64,000 nt of DNA from Siderastrea radians. Lineage: Eukaryota; Cnidaria; Anthozoa; Scleractinia; Rhizangiidae. The notes under the pieces are model-generated. The model saw nothing but the letters and a program-made list of their open reading frames with translations, was not told where the DNA came from and did not search any database. The translations under genes and the position numbers were made by a program. The stretch covers positions 54,710,574-54,774,573 of the forward strand of contig OZ024889.1 of NCBI GenBank assembly GCA_964017195.1, written 5' to 3'. Shown piece after piece: positions 57,994-64,000 of this stretch; positions within the stretch are counted from its first letter, which is position 1; the number at the start of each line of letters is the position of its first letter.

Positions 57994-58598
57994 GGTTCTA
58001 AGAGTGTCGGGCTGGGAGGGAGCGGCTTTTTATCTATCCAATACCCTTTGGGTCTCAAGGGACGAGGACATCCGTCCACATAGCATTGGGCTTCCACGGG
58101 TTGGTAGACAAAATGACCATGGTACTCTTGCAGACATCGTTTGGGTAGCGGAGGAGTGAAATCCACAATGGTATCATCCAAGGTTTGCATCTTGATTAAA
58201 AATCCTTCCAGGTCCTCCAAGGGGACCCCGCGCCCATAGGTTTTCAATTCGGTCAAGGCTTTGGCATAGGTGGTAAACGCAAATCGACTCATGGTCACTT
58301 TAAATCGGTACTGTTTAAAATCGGCCCATCCTTTGACCACGGTGCCCACGGCTGCCAAACACGCCACCAACGTGCTGTTGTCCAACAGGGGGCCAGCAAT
58401 CATGCCAGCGGCCACCAGGAGTAACGCCAGGCCATTGTACAAGGCATGACAACACTTGAAATGATTCAACATTTTGCGATAACACCACCATTGTTGATGG
58501 TAAAAGGCATACAACGAATCCATCCGTTGTAACAATTCGGGTGGCAAGGGGATGCCAGGACGTCGGGATCCATTCAATAACGACACGACGGTTTTCAT
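57936..58598 (-). CDS. Two-membrane-segment protein, SLATT-like
   Basis: 220 residues from the ATG at 58598 (the GTG two codons earlier is less likely). Residues about 48-100 hold two hydrophobic helices (YNGLALLLVAAGMIAGPLL and LVACLAAVGTVVKGW) separated by a tight turn. Around them are helices with aromatic and basic residues (FKQYRFKV, TYAKALTELKTYGRG). The C-terminus has a Cys-containing part and an acidic tail (PSDDDDDAEK). Two adjacent helices followed by a cytosolic helix resembles SLATT/2TM proteins of bacterial and eukaryotic defence or pore systems, but that is a shape comparison only. It may be a viral membrane protein, for example in entry, exit or permeabilisation. Confidence 0.6.
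   Translation of the reverse strand: MKTVVSLLNGSRRPGIPLPPELLQRMDSLYAFYHQQWWCYRKMLNHFKCCHALYNGLALLLVAAGMIAGPLLDNSTLVACLAAVGTVVKGWADFKQYRFKVTMSRFAFTTYAKALTELKTYGRGVPLEDLEGFLIKMQTLDDTIVDFTPPLPKRCLQEYHGHFVYQPVEAQCYVDGCPRPLRPKGYWIDKKPLPPSPTLLEPWPSDDDDDAEKGNKEEGP
58027..58033 (-). promoter_or_regulatory. TATA-like box, double-QRGG gene
   Basis: ATAAAAA on the minus strand, 34-40 bases above the ATG at 57993. Confidence 0.45.
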
Positions 58599-58859
58599 CC
58601 TCACGGCGACACCCGGGACGACGAGGTTTGTACGCTGGGGGCTCCTCCCTGTTTATAACTGGTCACAATACTATTGGTCATGGTCACATTAGCAATTTCC
58701 CGTCCTTGGGCCAATTGTTCTTGATCTTGTAACAGCATGCGTAAACGTCGTTGTAAATCGGCTTGACGCAAGGTACGAGGTTGTCTGCCAGAACTTCCAG
58801 GCGATCCGGGAGTGGTGGAGGCAGGTGAAGTGGGGAAAAGTCGTCGGCGTCGTCGCCCC

Positions 58860-59085
58860 CGTCGTCCGCCACGACGACCCCCACCACCGCCACCACCACC
58901 TCCACCTCCTCCTCCACCACCCCCACCAGCACCACCACCAGCGCCACCACCACCAGCACCACGTCCAGCACCACCACCACCACCACCAAGTCCAGCACCA
59001 CCACCACCACCACCACCACCACCACGTCCAGCACCACCACCACCACCACCACCACTAGCACCACGTCCACCCCCTCTAGTCCTGG
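58860..59085. repeat. (CCA)n-like tract encoding poly-Gly
   Basis: Degenerate CCACCACCA and CCAGCACCA repeats. Any frame across it is open, which explains the His-rich, Val-rich and Pro-rich phantom frames on both strands. Confidence 0.85.
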
Positions 59086-59141
59086 GTCCACGGCGCCCCC
59101 TACCATTACCATCACCTCCGGCACCCGCCGCTGTCAATAAT

Positions 59142-59290
59142 CGGGCGCTCCCCTGACTAAGGGGGGTTCGCGCTCCGGACGACAAGCGAGCGCTCCCCTG
59201 ACTAAGGGGGTTCGCGCTCCGGACGACAAGCGAGCGCTCCCCTGACTAAGGGGGGTTCGCGCTCCGGACGACAAGCCAGCGCTCCCCCTA
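59142..59290. repeat. 45-bp tandem repeats with variable G-run
   Basis: Three full units and partial ones. The G-runs are at 59161-59166 (6), 59206-59210 (5) and 59250-59255 (6). The 5-G unit is 44 bp and breaks the reading frame. Confidence 0.85.
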
Positions 59291-59650
59291 CTAAGTGGAG
59301 TGTCCACGGAAGACGGCGGGGTAGTGTGTATGCTACGGAACGATTGACTTCCTGGGCTTCCTACCCCGGCGGGGGCAGAGGCCTGTACAGGGGGTGGAAG
59401 GTCAGGCAACGATTCCAAATATCGGGTGAGGGCATCATAATCACCCGCCTCCTCCGCTTGATCAAAGGCTTGGGCAATCAAGTCTTCGTCCCCCGTATCC
59501 AAAATTTCTTGGATGGTCCCTGGGGACACTTGATTGCTAGTGGTCGCCCCGACCCCCGCAGGGGTCGTGGTATCGTAGGCTTGCGGAGGTTGACGGTCAT
59601 CATCCGCCATGGTTGCTCTTTTCGAAAAGACCGTTCAAGCGTCTCGTCCC

Positions 59651-59656
59651 TTTATA
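59651..59656 (-). promoter_or_regulatory. TATA box, Gly-rich gene
   Basis: TATAAA on the minus strand, about 41 bases above the ATG at 59610, inside the 3' end of the ATPase gene. Confidence 0.5.
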
Positions 59657-60320
59657 CTCGCTTTTGATAGGTGCGCGTCCATCCTTCGTCTTTTAACAGG
59701 TGACTCCATAACCGTTGTTGATCGGAGGAGGCCGGGTGTAAATCTAACATCAAATAGCCATACGGGCGCGTGGTAGCCTGATGAAACGTCTCCAACGTGT
59801 CTTTCCAAGTGGTTGGAAACGATTGCAGCATGACATTGCGTACCCCCAATTGATCCCGGGGATTCTTGAACGCCACAATGTAATGCGCATTGCGGGAAAT
59901 ACTTTTAGCATAGCGCCCCACGGGAAACATGTCTTGGCACAAGTAGAGCACCGTCACCCCTTGATGATGTGAATGTTTGGTGAATAAATCCAACACGCGT
60001 TTATCGTGACTCCCTTCATCCATTAAATCATCCAAGACCAGGACCCCCTGTCCTTGAGGAAACCATTGCACCAAGGCTTGATGATCGGGAATCCCTTCGT
60101 GAAACATCACCCCACGATCTTGCATGCCTCGAAATCGATCTTGCCACGCCCCATAACAATAATGCACCTGCGTTGGGGGACTTTCAAACAACTCGGGGTT
60201 GTCTACCAAGAGTTTTTCCGTAAACGCGGTTTTGCCACATCCCGAAGGCCCCACCACCAAGATAGAGGAGGGAGTATGAAAACGAAACGGTTTCCCCGTT
60301 TGCATGATGATAATACCCAT
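59652..60320 (-). CDS. Genome packaging ATPase (FtsK/HerA, A32-like)
   Basis: 222 residues from the ATG at 60320. The frame is open further up to 60455, but that part is the tRNA-like gene read as protein and starts at TTG. Walker A is VVGPSGCGKTAF (near residue 28), Walker B is QGVLVLDDLMDE, and sensor-like motifs follow (LYLCQDMF). Length and motifs fit the packaging ATPases of Polintons, adintoviruses and nucleocytoplasmic viruses, which pump DNA into the capsid. It lies next to protease and capsid genes, the usual morphogenesis cluster. The frame is intact. Confidence 0.88.
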   Translation of the reverse strand: MGIIIMQTGKPFRFHTPSSILVVGPSGCGKTAFTEKLLVDNPELFESPPTQVHYCYGAWQDRFRGMQDRGVMFHEGIPDHQALVQWFPQGQGVLVLDDLMDEGSHDKRVLDLFTKHSHHQGVTVLYLCQDMFPVGRYAKSISRNAHYIVAFKNPRDQLGVRNVMLQSFPTTWKDTLETFHQATTRPYGYLMLDLHPASSDQQRLWSHLLKDEGWTRTYQKRV

Positions 60321-60325
60321 TTTAG

Positions 60326-60333
60326 AAAAAAAA
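60326..60333 (-). terminator. Pol III terminator of the tRNA-like gene
   Basis: Eight T residues on the minus strand, 13 bases after the discriminator base, ending just before the ATPase ATG. Confidence 0.7.
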
Positions 60334-60346
60334 GGCACCTTTTTAT

Positions 60347-60436
60347 TGGAATCGGTGGGACTCGAACCCACGCCCAATACCCCTACACCTGTTTTTTCGG
60401 GGGATCCAAAGGCTCTACCGACTGAGCTACGACTCC
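60347..60436 (-). tRNA. tRNA-like Pol III gene, anticodon not assignable
   Basis: 90 bases on the minus strand. The acceptor stem GGAGTCG/CGATTCC pairs 7 of 7 (one G-U) with discriminator A. The D arm GCTC/GAGC and T arm GTGGG/CCCAC are perfect. Internal promoter boxes are canonical: A box TAGCTCAGTCGG and B box GGTTCGAGTCC; a T8 terminator follows. Between D and T stems are 40 bases instead of about 23, and they do not fold into a normal anticodon arm: CTTTGGATCCCCC and GGGGTATTGGG could pair only through G-U pairs and an internal loop. It may be an intron-bearing or degenerate tRNA, or a tRNA-like regulatory RNA comparable to adenovirus VA RNA. It lies between the protease and ATPase genes, on the same strand. 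Confidence 0.7.
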
Positions 60437-60464
60437 GACACCGTTTTTCCAACAAATTTTTTAT

Positions 60465-61004
60465 TTAATCATTCCGTTGATGATACGGATGACAGCAGAG
60501 TTGATACCATCTGGCTTCTTGGCCTACAATCAATTGTTGAACGCGTTGACCGGCTTGATGGTCATTGCTTACATAATCATGATCCGAAAACTCATTTAAA
60601 AAGTCTTGCAAGGTCCGTCCACGGGCTTTGGCTTTCAAGTACAACAAGGCGTAATCCCCACAACTCTTGCTTGAAATGGCTTGGAGGGACTTGTCATTGG
60701 TCACCACATACTTCCAATGTTGGACAATCCAATCTTGGAACGGGGCGGCTTGCACGTACGTGTCCATGGGCAAAGCATAACTGTCGAGGACTTCACACAC
60801 GTTTCCCTCGGTCCACACCGCCAACCAATGTTGTCCGGGTTGATCGTGCGGGTCGGTGTTCACAATGTACCCTTGGCGTTGGGTCTTGACAGGACGCTTG
60901 GGTAATCGATCACAGGCCACCGTCCCATAAAACATCGGTTTCAAGTGGGGGTCGTCGCGAGCTAAATAATCCAACTGCACATTATTCAAGGCCACGTGTT
61001 CCAT
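60465..61004 (-). CDS. Adenain-type maturation cysteine protease
   Basis: 179 residues, ATG at 61004. Visible catalytic pattern: His in PGQHWLAVW, acidic residue in VLDSYALP, Gln in LQAISSKS and Cys in SKSCGDYALLYL, in the order used by adenovirus protease and Ulp1-like enzymes. Length is near adenain. Expected role: cleavage of capsid and core precursors at (M/I/L/N/Q)xGx-G or xGG-x sites. The element encodes at least five small proteins with QRGG, plus MIKGG and MRGG sites, which would be substrates. The start overlaps the end of the capsid gene. Confidence 0.9.
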   Translation of the reverse strand: MEHVALNNVQLDYLARDDPHLKPMFYGTVACDRLPKRPVKTQRQGYIVNTDPHDQPGQHWLAVWTEGNVCEVLDSYALPMDTYVQAAPFQDWIVQHWKYVVTNDKSLQAISSKSCGDYALLYLKAKARGRTLQDFLNEFSDHDYVSNDHQAGQRVQQLIVGQEARWYQLCCHPYHQRND

Positions 61005-62431
61005 CAGTGTTGGTAAATGTTGTACAACACGGCTCTGTTGCTGTCAATCTCCAGCAAGTTCTCAAATTCTCCATAGACGAGCACGGTTATATTGGTACCG
61101 GGGGCAGCTCCAAATTCCAAGACCAGTTGTAAATCTCCACTTTGCTTGGGGTTGAGGTTTTGACTGTCTACACATCCATTGGCCACATTGTCAAACATGA
61201 ACAAGGTACAATTTTTCGCTTCGCCCCAATCTCCTAGTTCCACCATATTGCCTTTCTTTTTACACCAAGCCCCACTGGCTTGCAGAAAACGGAAGTACCC
61301 CAAGTTATCTCGGGTGCCATTGTTGTGTATCAAGTGTAGGGTTTCATAAGAGTATTCTTCGCCTTTGACAATCTGTTTGATGGAGGTCAAACCAAATTTC
61401 TGGAAGCAGAAGGGATCTCGGGTCACATCCCCATTGAAGGCGCGGCTGTCCAACAACCCTACAATCAATCGGTCCGGTATTCTGTTTTGAAACAGGTTGG
61501 GGATATCAAAACGGGTCACATTGCCTTGCATGCTGAAGGTGCGGATTTCACTACGGACGGTGGGGTAAGCAGCCACTTGGCCTTCATTGTGTCTTTTTTC
61601 AGATAAACTCTGGTAGATGGCATCATTCAAACGCAGCTGACAGAGATGAAACCGTAGTTTCACATCGCCTTCCATCAATCGGCCGGCGAGAGCCACCCCA
61701 TTGAAAAACAGGTTGGGGCCATTGAAATGAAATTTCATCTTGATTTCAATGCCTGGCACCAACAGTTTGCCAAAGTGAAACACTTCCAAGTGCGGGGTAA
61801 ACACCAGACTGTGGGTGGCGCCTCCAGCATACTTGGTCACTTCAGCAACCATGGCTTCATAGGCCGCTTTATGATTGGCACTGAGAGCGTTCCAGGCTGC
61901 ATGGTCTCCTGCTTTGTCTGTGTTGTTGTTGGTCCATTGGGGTGGGAAATCCACTTGATTGTACCAGCCTTGGGGTCCTAACACGGTCTTGCCATCTTCT
62001 CGGTCATAATTCAGCAAGGTTTCCAGGTAAGCTTTGTAATGATAGGTGTCGGATTGAGGACTGATCAACGTGCCATTCAACTGCAAGTCAATTTGTTTGA
62101 TGATGGAATGGGCCAAATTGTTGACGGGCCACAATTTCTGATCGGCCCCCAATTTATCGTTCGTACTCTTTTACAATCTCAATTCCATGGTAAAGTAACT
62201 GCGTCCCAAATCCACAAAATCGTCTAATCCTGGAATGATGAATTCCATGGGATTGATACCCGTGGTGGTGGGTTGGATGGTGACCATGCGATAGGCATTG
62301 ATGCTAATGTCGGTCGGGGGCACCTTGAAAATCCGTAACGCCGGGTTGACGGTCCCTTCGGAACGCGGATGCGCTGGGGCAGCCCCTTCCGAGTAGGTAG
62401 GGGCTGTCAGGCGTGACATCACATTCGGCAT
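61004..62431 (-). pseudogene. Major capsid protein, one in-frame stop
   Basis: The ATG at 62431 opens the N-terminal 86 residues (FKVPPTDISIN, TGINPMEFIIPGLDDF), then a TAA at 62171-62173. The same frame continues without a further break to 61004 with typical Polinton capsid sequence (LWPVNNLAHSIIKQ, ISPQSDTYHYKAYLETLL, LIVGLLDSRAF, VLVYGEFENLLEID). The family forms trimeric double jelly-roll capsomers. No ATG lies near the start of the second part (TTG at 62152), so the stop is most simply a point mutation that disables the gene. Total length would be about 475 residues, normal for the family. The 3' end overlaps the protease ATG. Confidence 0.88.
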
Positions 62432-62433
62432 GG

Positions 62434-62664
62434 TTAACGGCGTCGTCGTCGAGTGGTGGCACGTCGTCGTCGTGAGGGGTTTTTATACCGTCGTCGTCGT
62501 GCTAAGCGTTGTCTCAAATCAAACCCGGGTAGTCTCATCACCTCGGGACTCAACCAGCCGCCACGTTGTCGCCGCATGAGTTTCCAAAACGGATACAGAC
62601 CTCCCCATTGAGACAAGCCCCGATCACTACGAATGCGTCGAGGTCGTGAATGCACGGGGTCCAT
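62434..62664 (-). CDS. Small basic protein with internal QRGG
   Basis: 76 residues, ATG at 62664 immediately below the previous stop and ending 3 bases above the capsid ATG. An N-terminal segment (RSDRGLSQWGGLYPFWKL) precedes MRRQRGG, a proposed cleavage site, then WLSPEV and an Arg-rich tail (RRRRATTRRRRR). The order differs from the other QRGG proteins: the basic run is C-terminal. Likely a DNA-condensing core protein, by analogy with adenovirus pX. Confidence 0.7.
   Translation of the reverse strand: MDPVHSRPRRIRSDRGLSQWGGLYPFWKLMRRQRGGWLSPEVMRLPGFDLRQRLARRRRYKNPSRRRRATTRRRRR
62480..62487 (-). promoter_or_regulatory. TATA box, capsid gene
   Basis: TATAAAAA on the minus strand, about 50 bases above the capsid ATG and inside the preceding small gene. 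Confidence 0.5.
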
Positions 62665-62666
62665 GT

Positions 62667-63002
62667 TTAGACTCCCAAAATATCTCGCGCCCGTTTGGTT
62701 TGCTTGGGAAACAAGGCACTGGCTACCCGTACGGCTTGTTTCACGTTCTTATGGCTCAAGACTTTCTTGGCTTGTTTGGTAATTTCTTTTTTAAGGACGT
62801 CTTCGGCTTTGCGTTTGATCCCACGTGTCAAACCCGTTTCCAAGCCTCTCTTGATATTACTAGGCAGTTTTAAAGGATTTCGCGTGCTTTTAAGGCCTTG
62901 GAACCCTCCACGCAAGAGATCCGTCACCAACCCTTGTCCGCTTTGACCCTGTTGATCATACCACTCGTCGGTCCGAAATCGTGTCAAACTTCCCCCACGC
63001 AT
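62667..63002 (-). CDS. Lys/Arg-rich late protein with MRGG start
   Basis: 111 residues from the ATG at 63002 (an upstream GTG is less likely). It opens MRGG-S, which itself fits the MxGG-x protease consensus. The C-terminal half is a strongly basic amphipathic helix (EDVLKKEITKQAKKVLSHKN) ending KRARDILGV. It could be a pVI- or pVII-like internal virion protein. A TATA-like motif is about 58 bases upstream. Confidence 0.65.
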   Translation of the reverse strand: MRGGSLTRFRTDEWYDQQGQSGQGLVTDLLRGGFQGLKSTRNPLKLPSNIKRGLETGLTRGIKRKAEDVLKKEITKQAKKVLSHKNVKQAVRVASALFPKQTKRARDILGV

Positions 63003-63059
63003 CGTACTCTTCACGTGTTACCAAGGATCACGTTTGGTGGGTGTCACAGGACTCGTCTC

Positions 63060-63066
63060 TTTTTAT
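63060..63066 (-). promoter_or_regulatory. TATA-like box, MRGG gene
   Basis: ATAAAAA on the minus strand, about 58 bases above the ATG at 63002. Confidence 0.45.
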
Positions 63067-63074
63067 GCCGTCAT

Positions 63075-63260
63075 TCATCGTCTTCTTTTTCGAAACGCGG
63101 CTTCCAACCCTTTCTTGGCCCCGTAACTCGCCGCACCCCCCGCGGCACCCAACGCCACGGCTTTCCCTCCCGCGATCAAGGCTGGAATCAGCGCAGCCAG
63201 GGGCAAGAGACCCCCTCGTTGCCTTCTTCTTCGTCTTCGACGTCTTCTCGTCTTCGGCAT
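63075..63260 (-). CDS. 61-residue Arg-rich QRGG protein
   Basis: ATG at 63260. MPKT, then nine arginines, QRGG, a hydrophobic alanine/glycine-rich helix (LLPLAALIPALIAGGKAVAL) and a basic end (FRKRRR). Same layout as the 57-residue protein at 57500-57673; the shared GKAVAL suggests a duplicated gene. A TATAAAAA box lies 30-37 bases upstream. Likely a core peptide released by the protease; it could also disturb membranes, given the helix. Confidence 0.7.
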   Translation of the reverse strand: MPKTRRRRRRRRRQRGGLLPLAALIPALIAGGKAVALGAAGGAASYGAKKGLEAAFRKRRR

Positions 63261-63289
63261 GTTTGCTTGTTTTCACAACTCTTGTTTTC

Positions 63290-63297
63290 TTTTTATA
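63290..63297 (-). promoter_or_regulatory. TATA box, 61-residue QRGG gene
   Basis: TATAAAAA on the minus strand, about 30 bases above the ATG at 63260. Confidence 0.6.
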
Positions 63298-63298
63298 C

Positions 63299-63526
63299 TC
63301 ACATGAGGTTGCACGATTCCCCCGCATAGCGTTTTCGTTTTCCTTGTCGAATTTCCTCCATGCGTTTCAAATGCGCTTTTTTGGCATTCTTTTTCGCCAA
63401 CTTTTCTATCCCTTTGGTGATGGACCATGCAGTTTTAGGAATTCCCGCAATCACTGCGTTGATCCCTTCCCCCGCTTGGGGACGCTGTTTTCGTCGGCGT
63501 CGTCGTCGTCGTCGTTTCGGAGGCAT
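63299..63526 (-). CDS. 75-residue Arg/Lys-rich protein
   Basis: ATG at 63526. The leader PPKRRRRRRRRKQR looks like the other leaders, but the cut motif reads KQRPQAGEG rather than QRGG. A helix follows (NAVIAGIPKTAWSITKGIEKL) and a basic tail. A TATA-like motif lies 30-38 bases upstream. Divergent member of the same core-protein group; whether it is still cleaved is doubtful. Confidence 0.65.
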   Translation of the reverse strand: MPPKRRRRRRRRKQRPQAGEGINAVIAGIPKTAWSITKGIEKLAKKNAKKAHLKRMEEIRQGKRKRYAGESCNLM

Positions 63527-63555
63527 GATTGACTTGGGGTCCCTTCTCGACTCTC

Positions 63556-63564
63556 TTTTTTATG
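63556..63564 (-). promoter_or_regulatory. TATA-like box, 75-residue gene
   Basis: CATAAAAAA on the minus strand, about 30 bases above the ATG at 63526. Confidence 0.55.
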
Positions 63565-64000
63565 CCTTTTTGAAGTGTAACGTGACAATGGTATGGCCGT
63601 CGCCAAACTTGACCAAGTCGCCTCCCCTACCAATCGTTTCGGCCACTTGAACGTGAATGATTTCCACCACCTCGTTACGAAGAGTCATGTATTGAATGTG
63701 CAACGGTTCAAAGTAGAGGGTACCACGTCCTTGTCGCTTGTACTGGATTTCACGCAACAAATCGGTCACGCGATTGCCCACCACCGTGCTGCCTGCCACG
63801 TCCGAGTACACGTGCAACGATCGCGTGGGTTCCCCCACCACCGCCCGAAACGCCACATTCAAATTGGTGAAACGCCACCCACAACTCATACTCAATTCCA
63901 TGTAGTCTTCCACTCGACTGGTGGTCCAAAACACCGGGTTTCCATCCTTATCGGTGATATCCTTCCAATCGCTGTTCTTGGTCATGTCGGGGATTTGATC
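63560..64000 (-). CDS. Penton-like minor capsid protein, partial
   Basis: The frame is open to the window edge; an ATG at 63985 exists, but the codons above it remain open, so the true start may lie outside. Visible: VEDYMELSMSCGWRF, VVGEPTRSLHVYSDV, STVVGNRVTDLLREI, YFEPLHIQYMTLRNEV and an end rich in alternating hydrophobic residues (TIVTLHFKKA), consistent with a beta-rich jelly-roll protein. Position at the far side of the capsid genes and remembered similarity to Polinton penton proteins support the call. The role would be at the capsid vertices. Confidence 0.65.
   Translation of the reverse strand, partial: DQIPDMTKNSDWKDITDKDGNPVFWTTSRVEDYMELSMSCGWRFTNLNVAFRAVVGEPTRSLHVYSDVAGSTVVGNRVTDLLREIQYKRQGRGTLYFEPLHIQYMTLRNEVVEIIHVQVAETIGRGGDLVKFGDGHTIVTLHFKKA

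Larger units (their letters stand above)
58601..59610 (-). pseudogene. Gly-rich late protein, frame broken in repeat
   Basis: The ATG at 59610 opens an acidic N-terminal part (ILDTGDEDLIAQAFDQAEEAGDY) followed by 15-residue repeats (SSGARTPLSQGSARL). The frame is lost where one 45-bp repeat has five G instead of six (59206-59210), and it ends at 59134. The rest of the protein continues in the next frame to 58601: an Arg/Gly-rich part, a very long Gly run, an Arg-rich stretch, then a conserved-looking end (NVTMTNSIVTSYKQGG). That downstream frame has no ATG before its last quarter, so it belongs to the same gene. The cause may be a real indel, ribosomal slippage in the C-run, or an assembly error. 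It is probably a structural protein. A TATA-like motif is about 41 bases upstream. Confidence 0.65.
48894..64000. mobile_element. Polinton/Maverick (adintovirus-like) element, partial
   Basis: The region encodes protein-primed DNA polymerase B, adenain-type protease, packaging ATPase, double-jelly-roll type major capsid protein and a penton-like capsid protein, the defining set of capsid-bearing Polintons. Base composition is visibly more GC-rich than the flanks. The left end is inferred: sequence resembling other lectin flanks stops near 48,893 and AGTAGTAAAGGGGGCC begins, and Polinton termini often start with AG. The right end, second terminal repeat and integrase lie outside the window. 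A nonsense codon in the capsid gene and a frame break in the Gly-rich gene suggest a recently disabled copy. Confidence 0.88.

Noticed and set aside
58684..59124. Val-rich, His-rich and poly-Pro frames on both strands
   Set aside because: They are alternative readings of the (CCA)n-like tract; only the Gly-rich frame has meaningful sequence on both sides.
60347..60436. Suppressor tRNA reading the TAA in the capsid gene
   Set aside because: No TTA anticodon can be placed in a foldable anticodon loop, so there is no evidence for suppression.
60321..60455. 45-residue N-terminal extension of the packaging ATPase
   Set aside because: It begins at TTG and is the tRNA-like gene and its terminator read as protein. 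The ATG at 60320 directly precedes ATPase sequence.

Overview
This window is nuclear DNA of an animal, most probably an anthozoan cnidarian such as a stony coral. That is inferred from the mix of elements (a Helitron with a 23-residue repeat N-terminus, an XPG-like DNA transposon, a Ty3/gypsy element, a capsid-encoding Polinton), AT-rich intergenic DNA, and short spliced secreted C-type lectin genes; no search was run. There are no prokaryotic operons or CRISPR arrays.

1-19,700: gene-poor DNA. Two copies of a two-exon C-type lectin gene lie on the minus strand (2.6-3.5 kb and 6.8-7.6 kb), each inside a duplicated unit with similar flanks. Around them are small terminal-inverted-repeat elements, hairpins, foldbacks and one decayed coding fragment.

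19,700-38,000: a Helitron replicase/helicase (minus strand) cut short inside its helicase by an insertion with 56-bp inverted arms; a complete, apparently young Ty3/gypsy element with identical 125-bp LTRs and a 5-bp target duplication; a third lectin gene; and a relic of a second Helitron 5' end.

38,000-48,890: a Mutator-like miniature element with a perfect 9-bp duplication, then a fourth lectin copy split in two by a 6-kb transposon that carries a decayed plus-strand gene with an XPG/PIN-like nuclease domain (Academ-like by inference).

48,890-64,000 (runs off the window): a large Polinton/Maverick (adintovirus-like) element, more GC-rich than its surroundings. Tandem-repeat DNA at the left is followed by protein-primed DNA polymerase B (minus), a divergent two-gene early-type region (plus), and a long, tightly packed minus-strand block: phospholipase A2-like protein, several small basic proteins, a two-membrane-segment protein, a glycine-rich protein with a frame break, packaging ATPase, a tRNA-like Pol III gene, adenain-type protease, major capsid protein (broken by one in-frame stop) and a partial penton-like capsid protein. 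Five small proteins share an arginine-rich leader ending in QRGG, which resembles an adenain cleavage site, so protease, capsid proteins and core-like proteins look like one virion-assembly module. Many of these genes have their own TATA-like box a few tens of bases upstream of the ATG. No integrase lies in the window; it would be expected beyond position 64,000.
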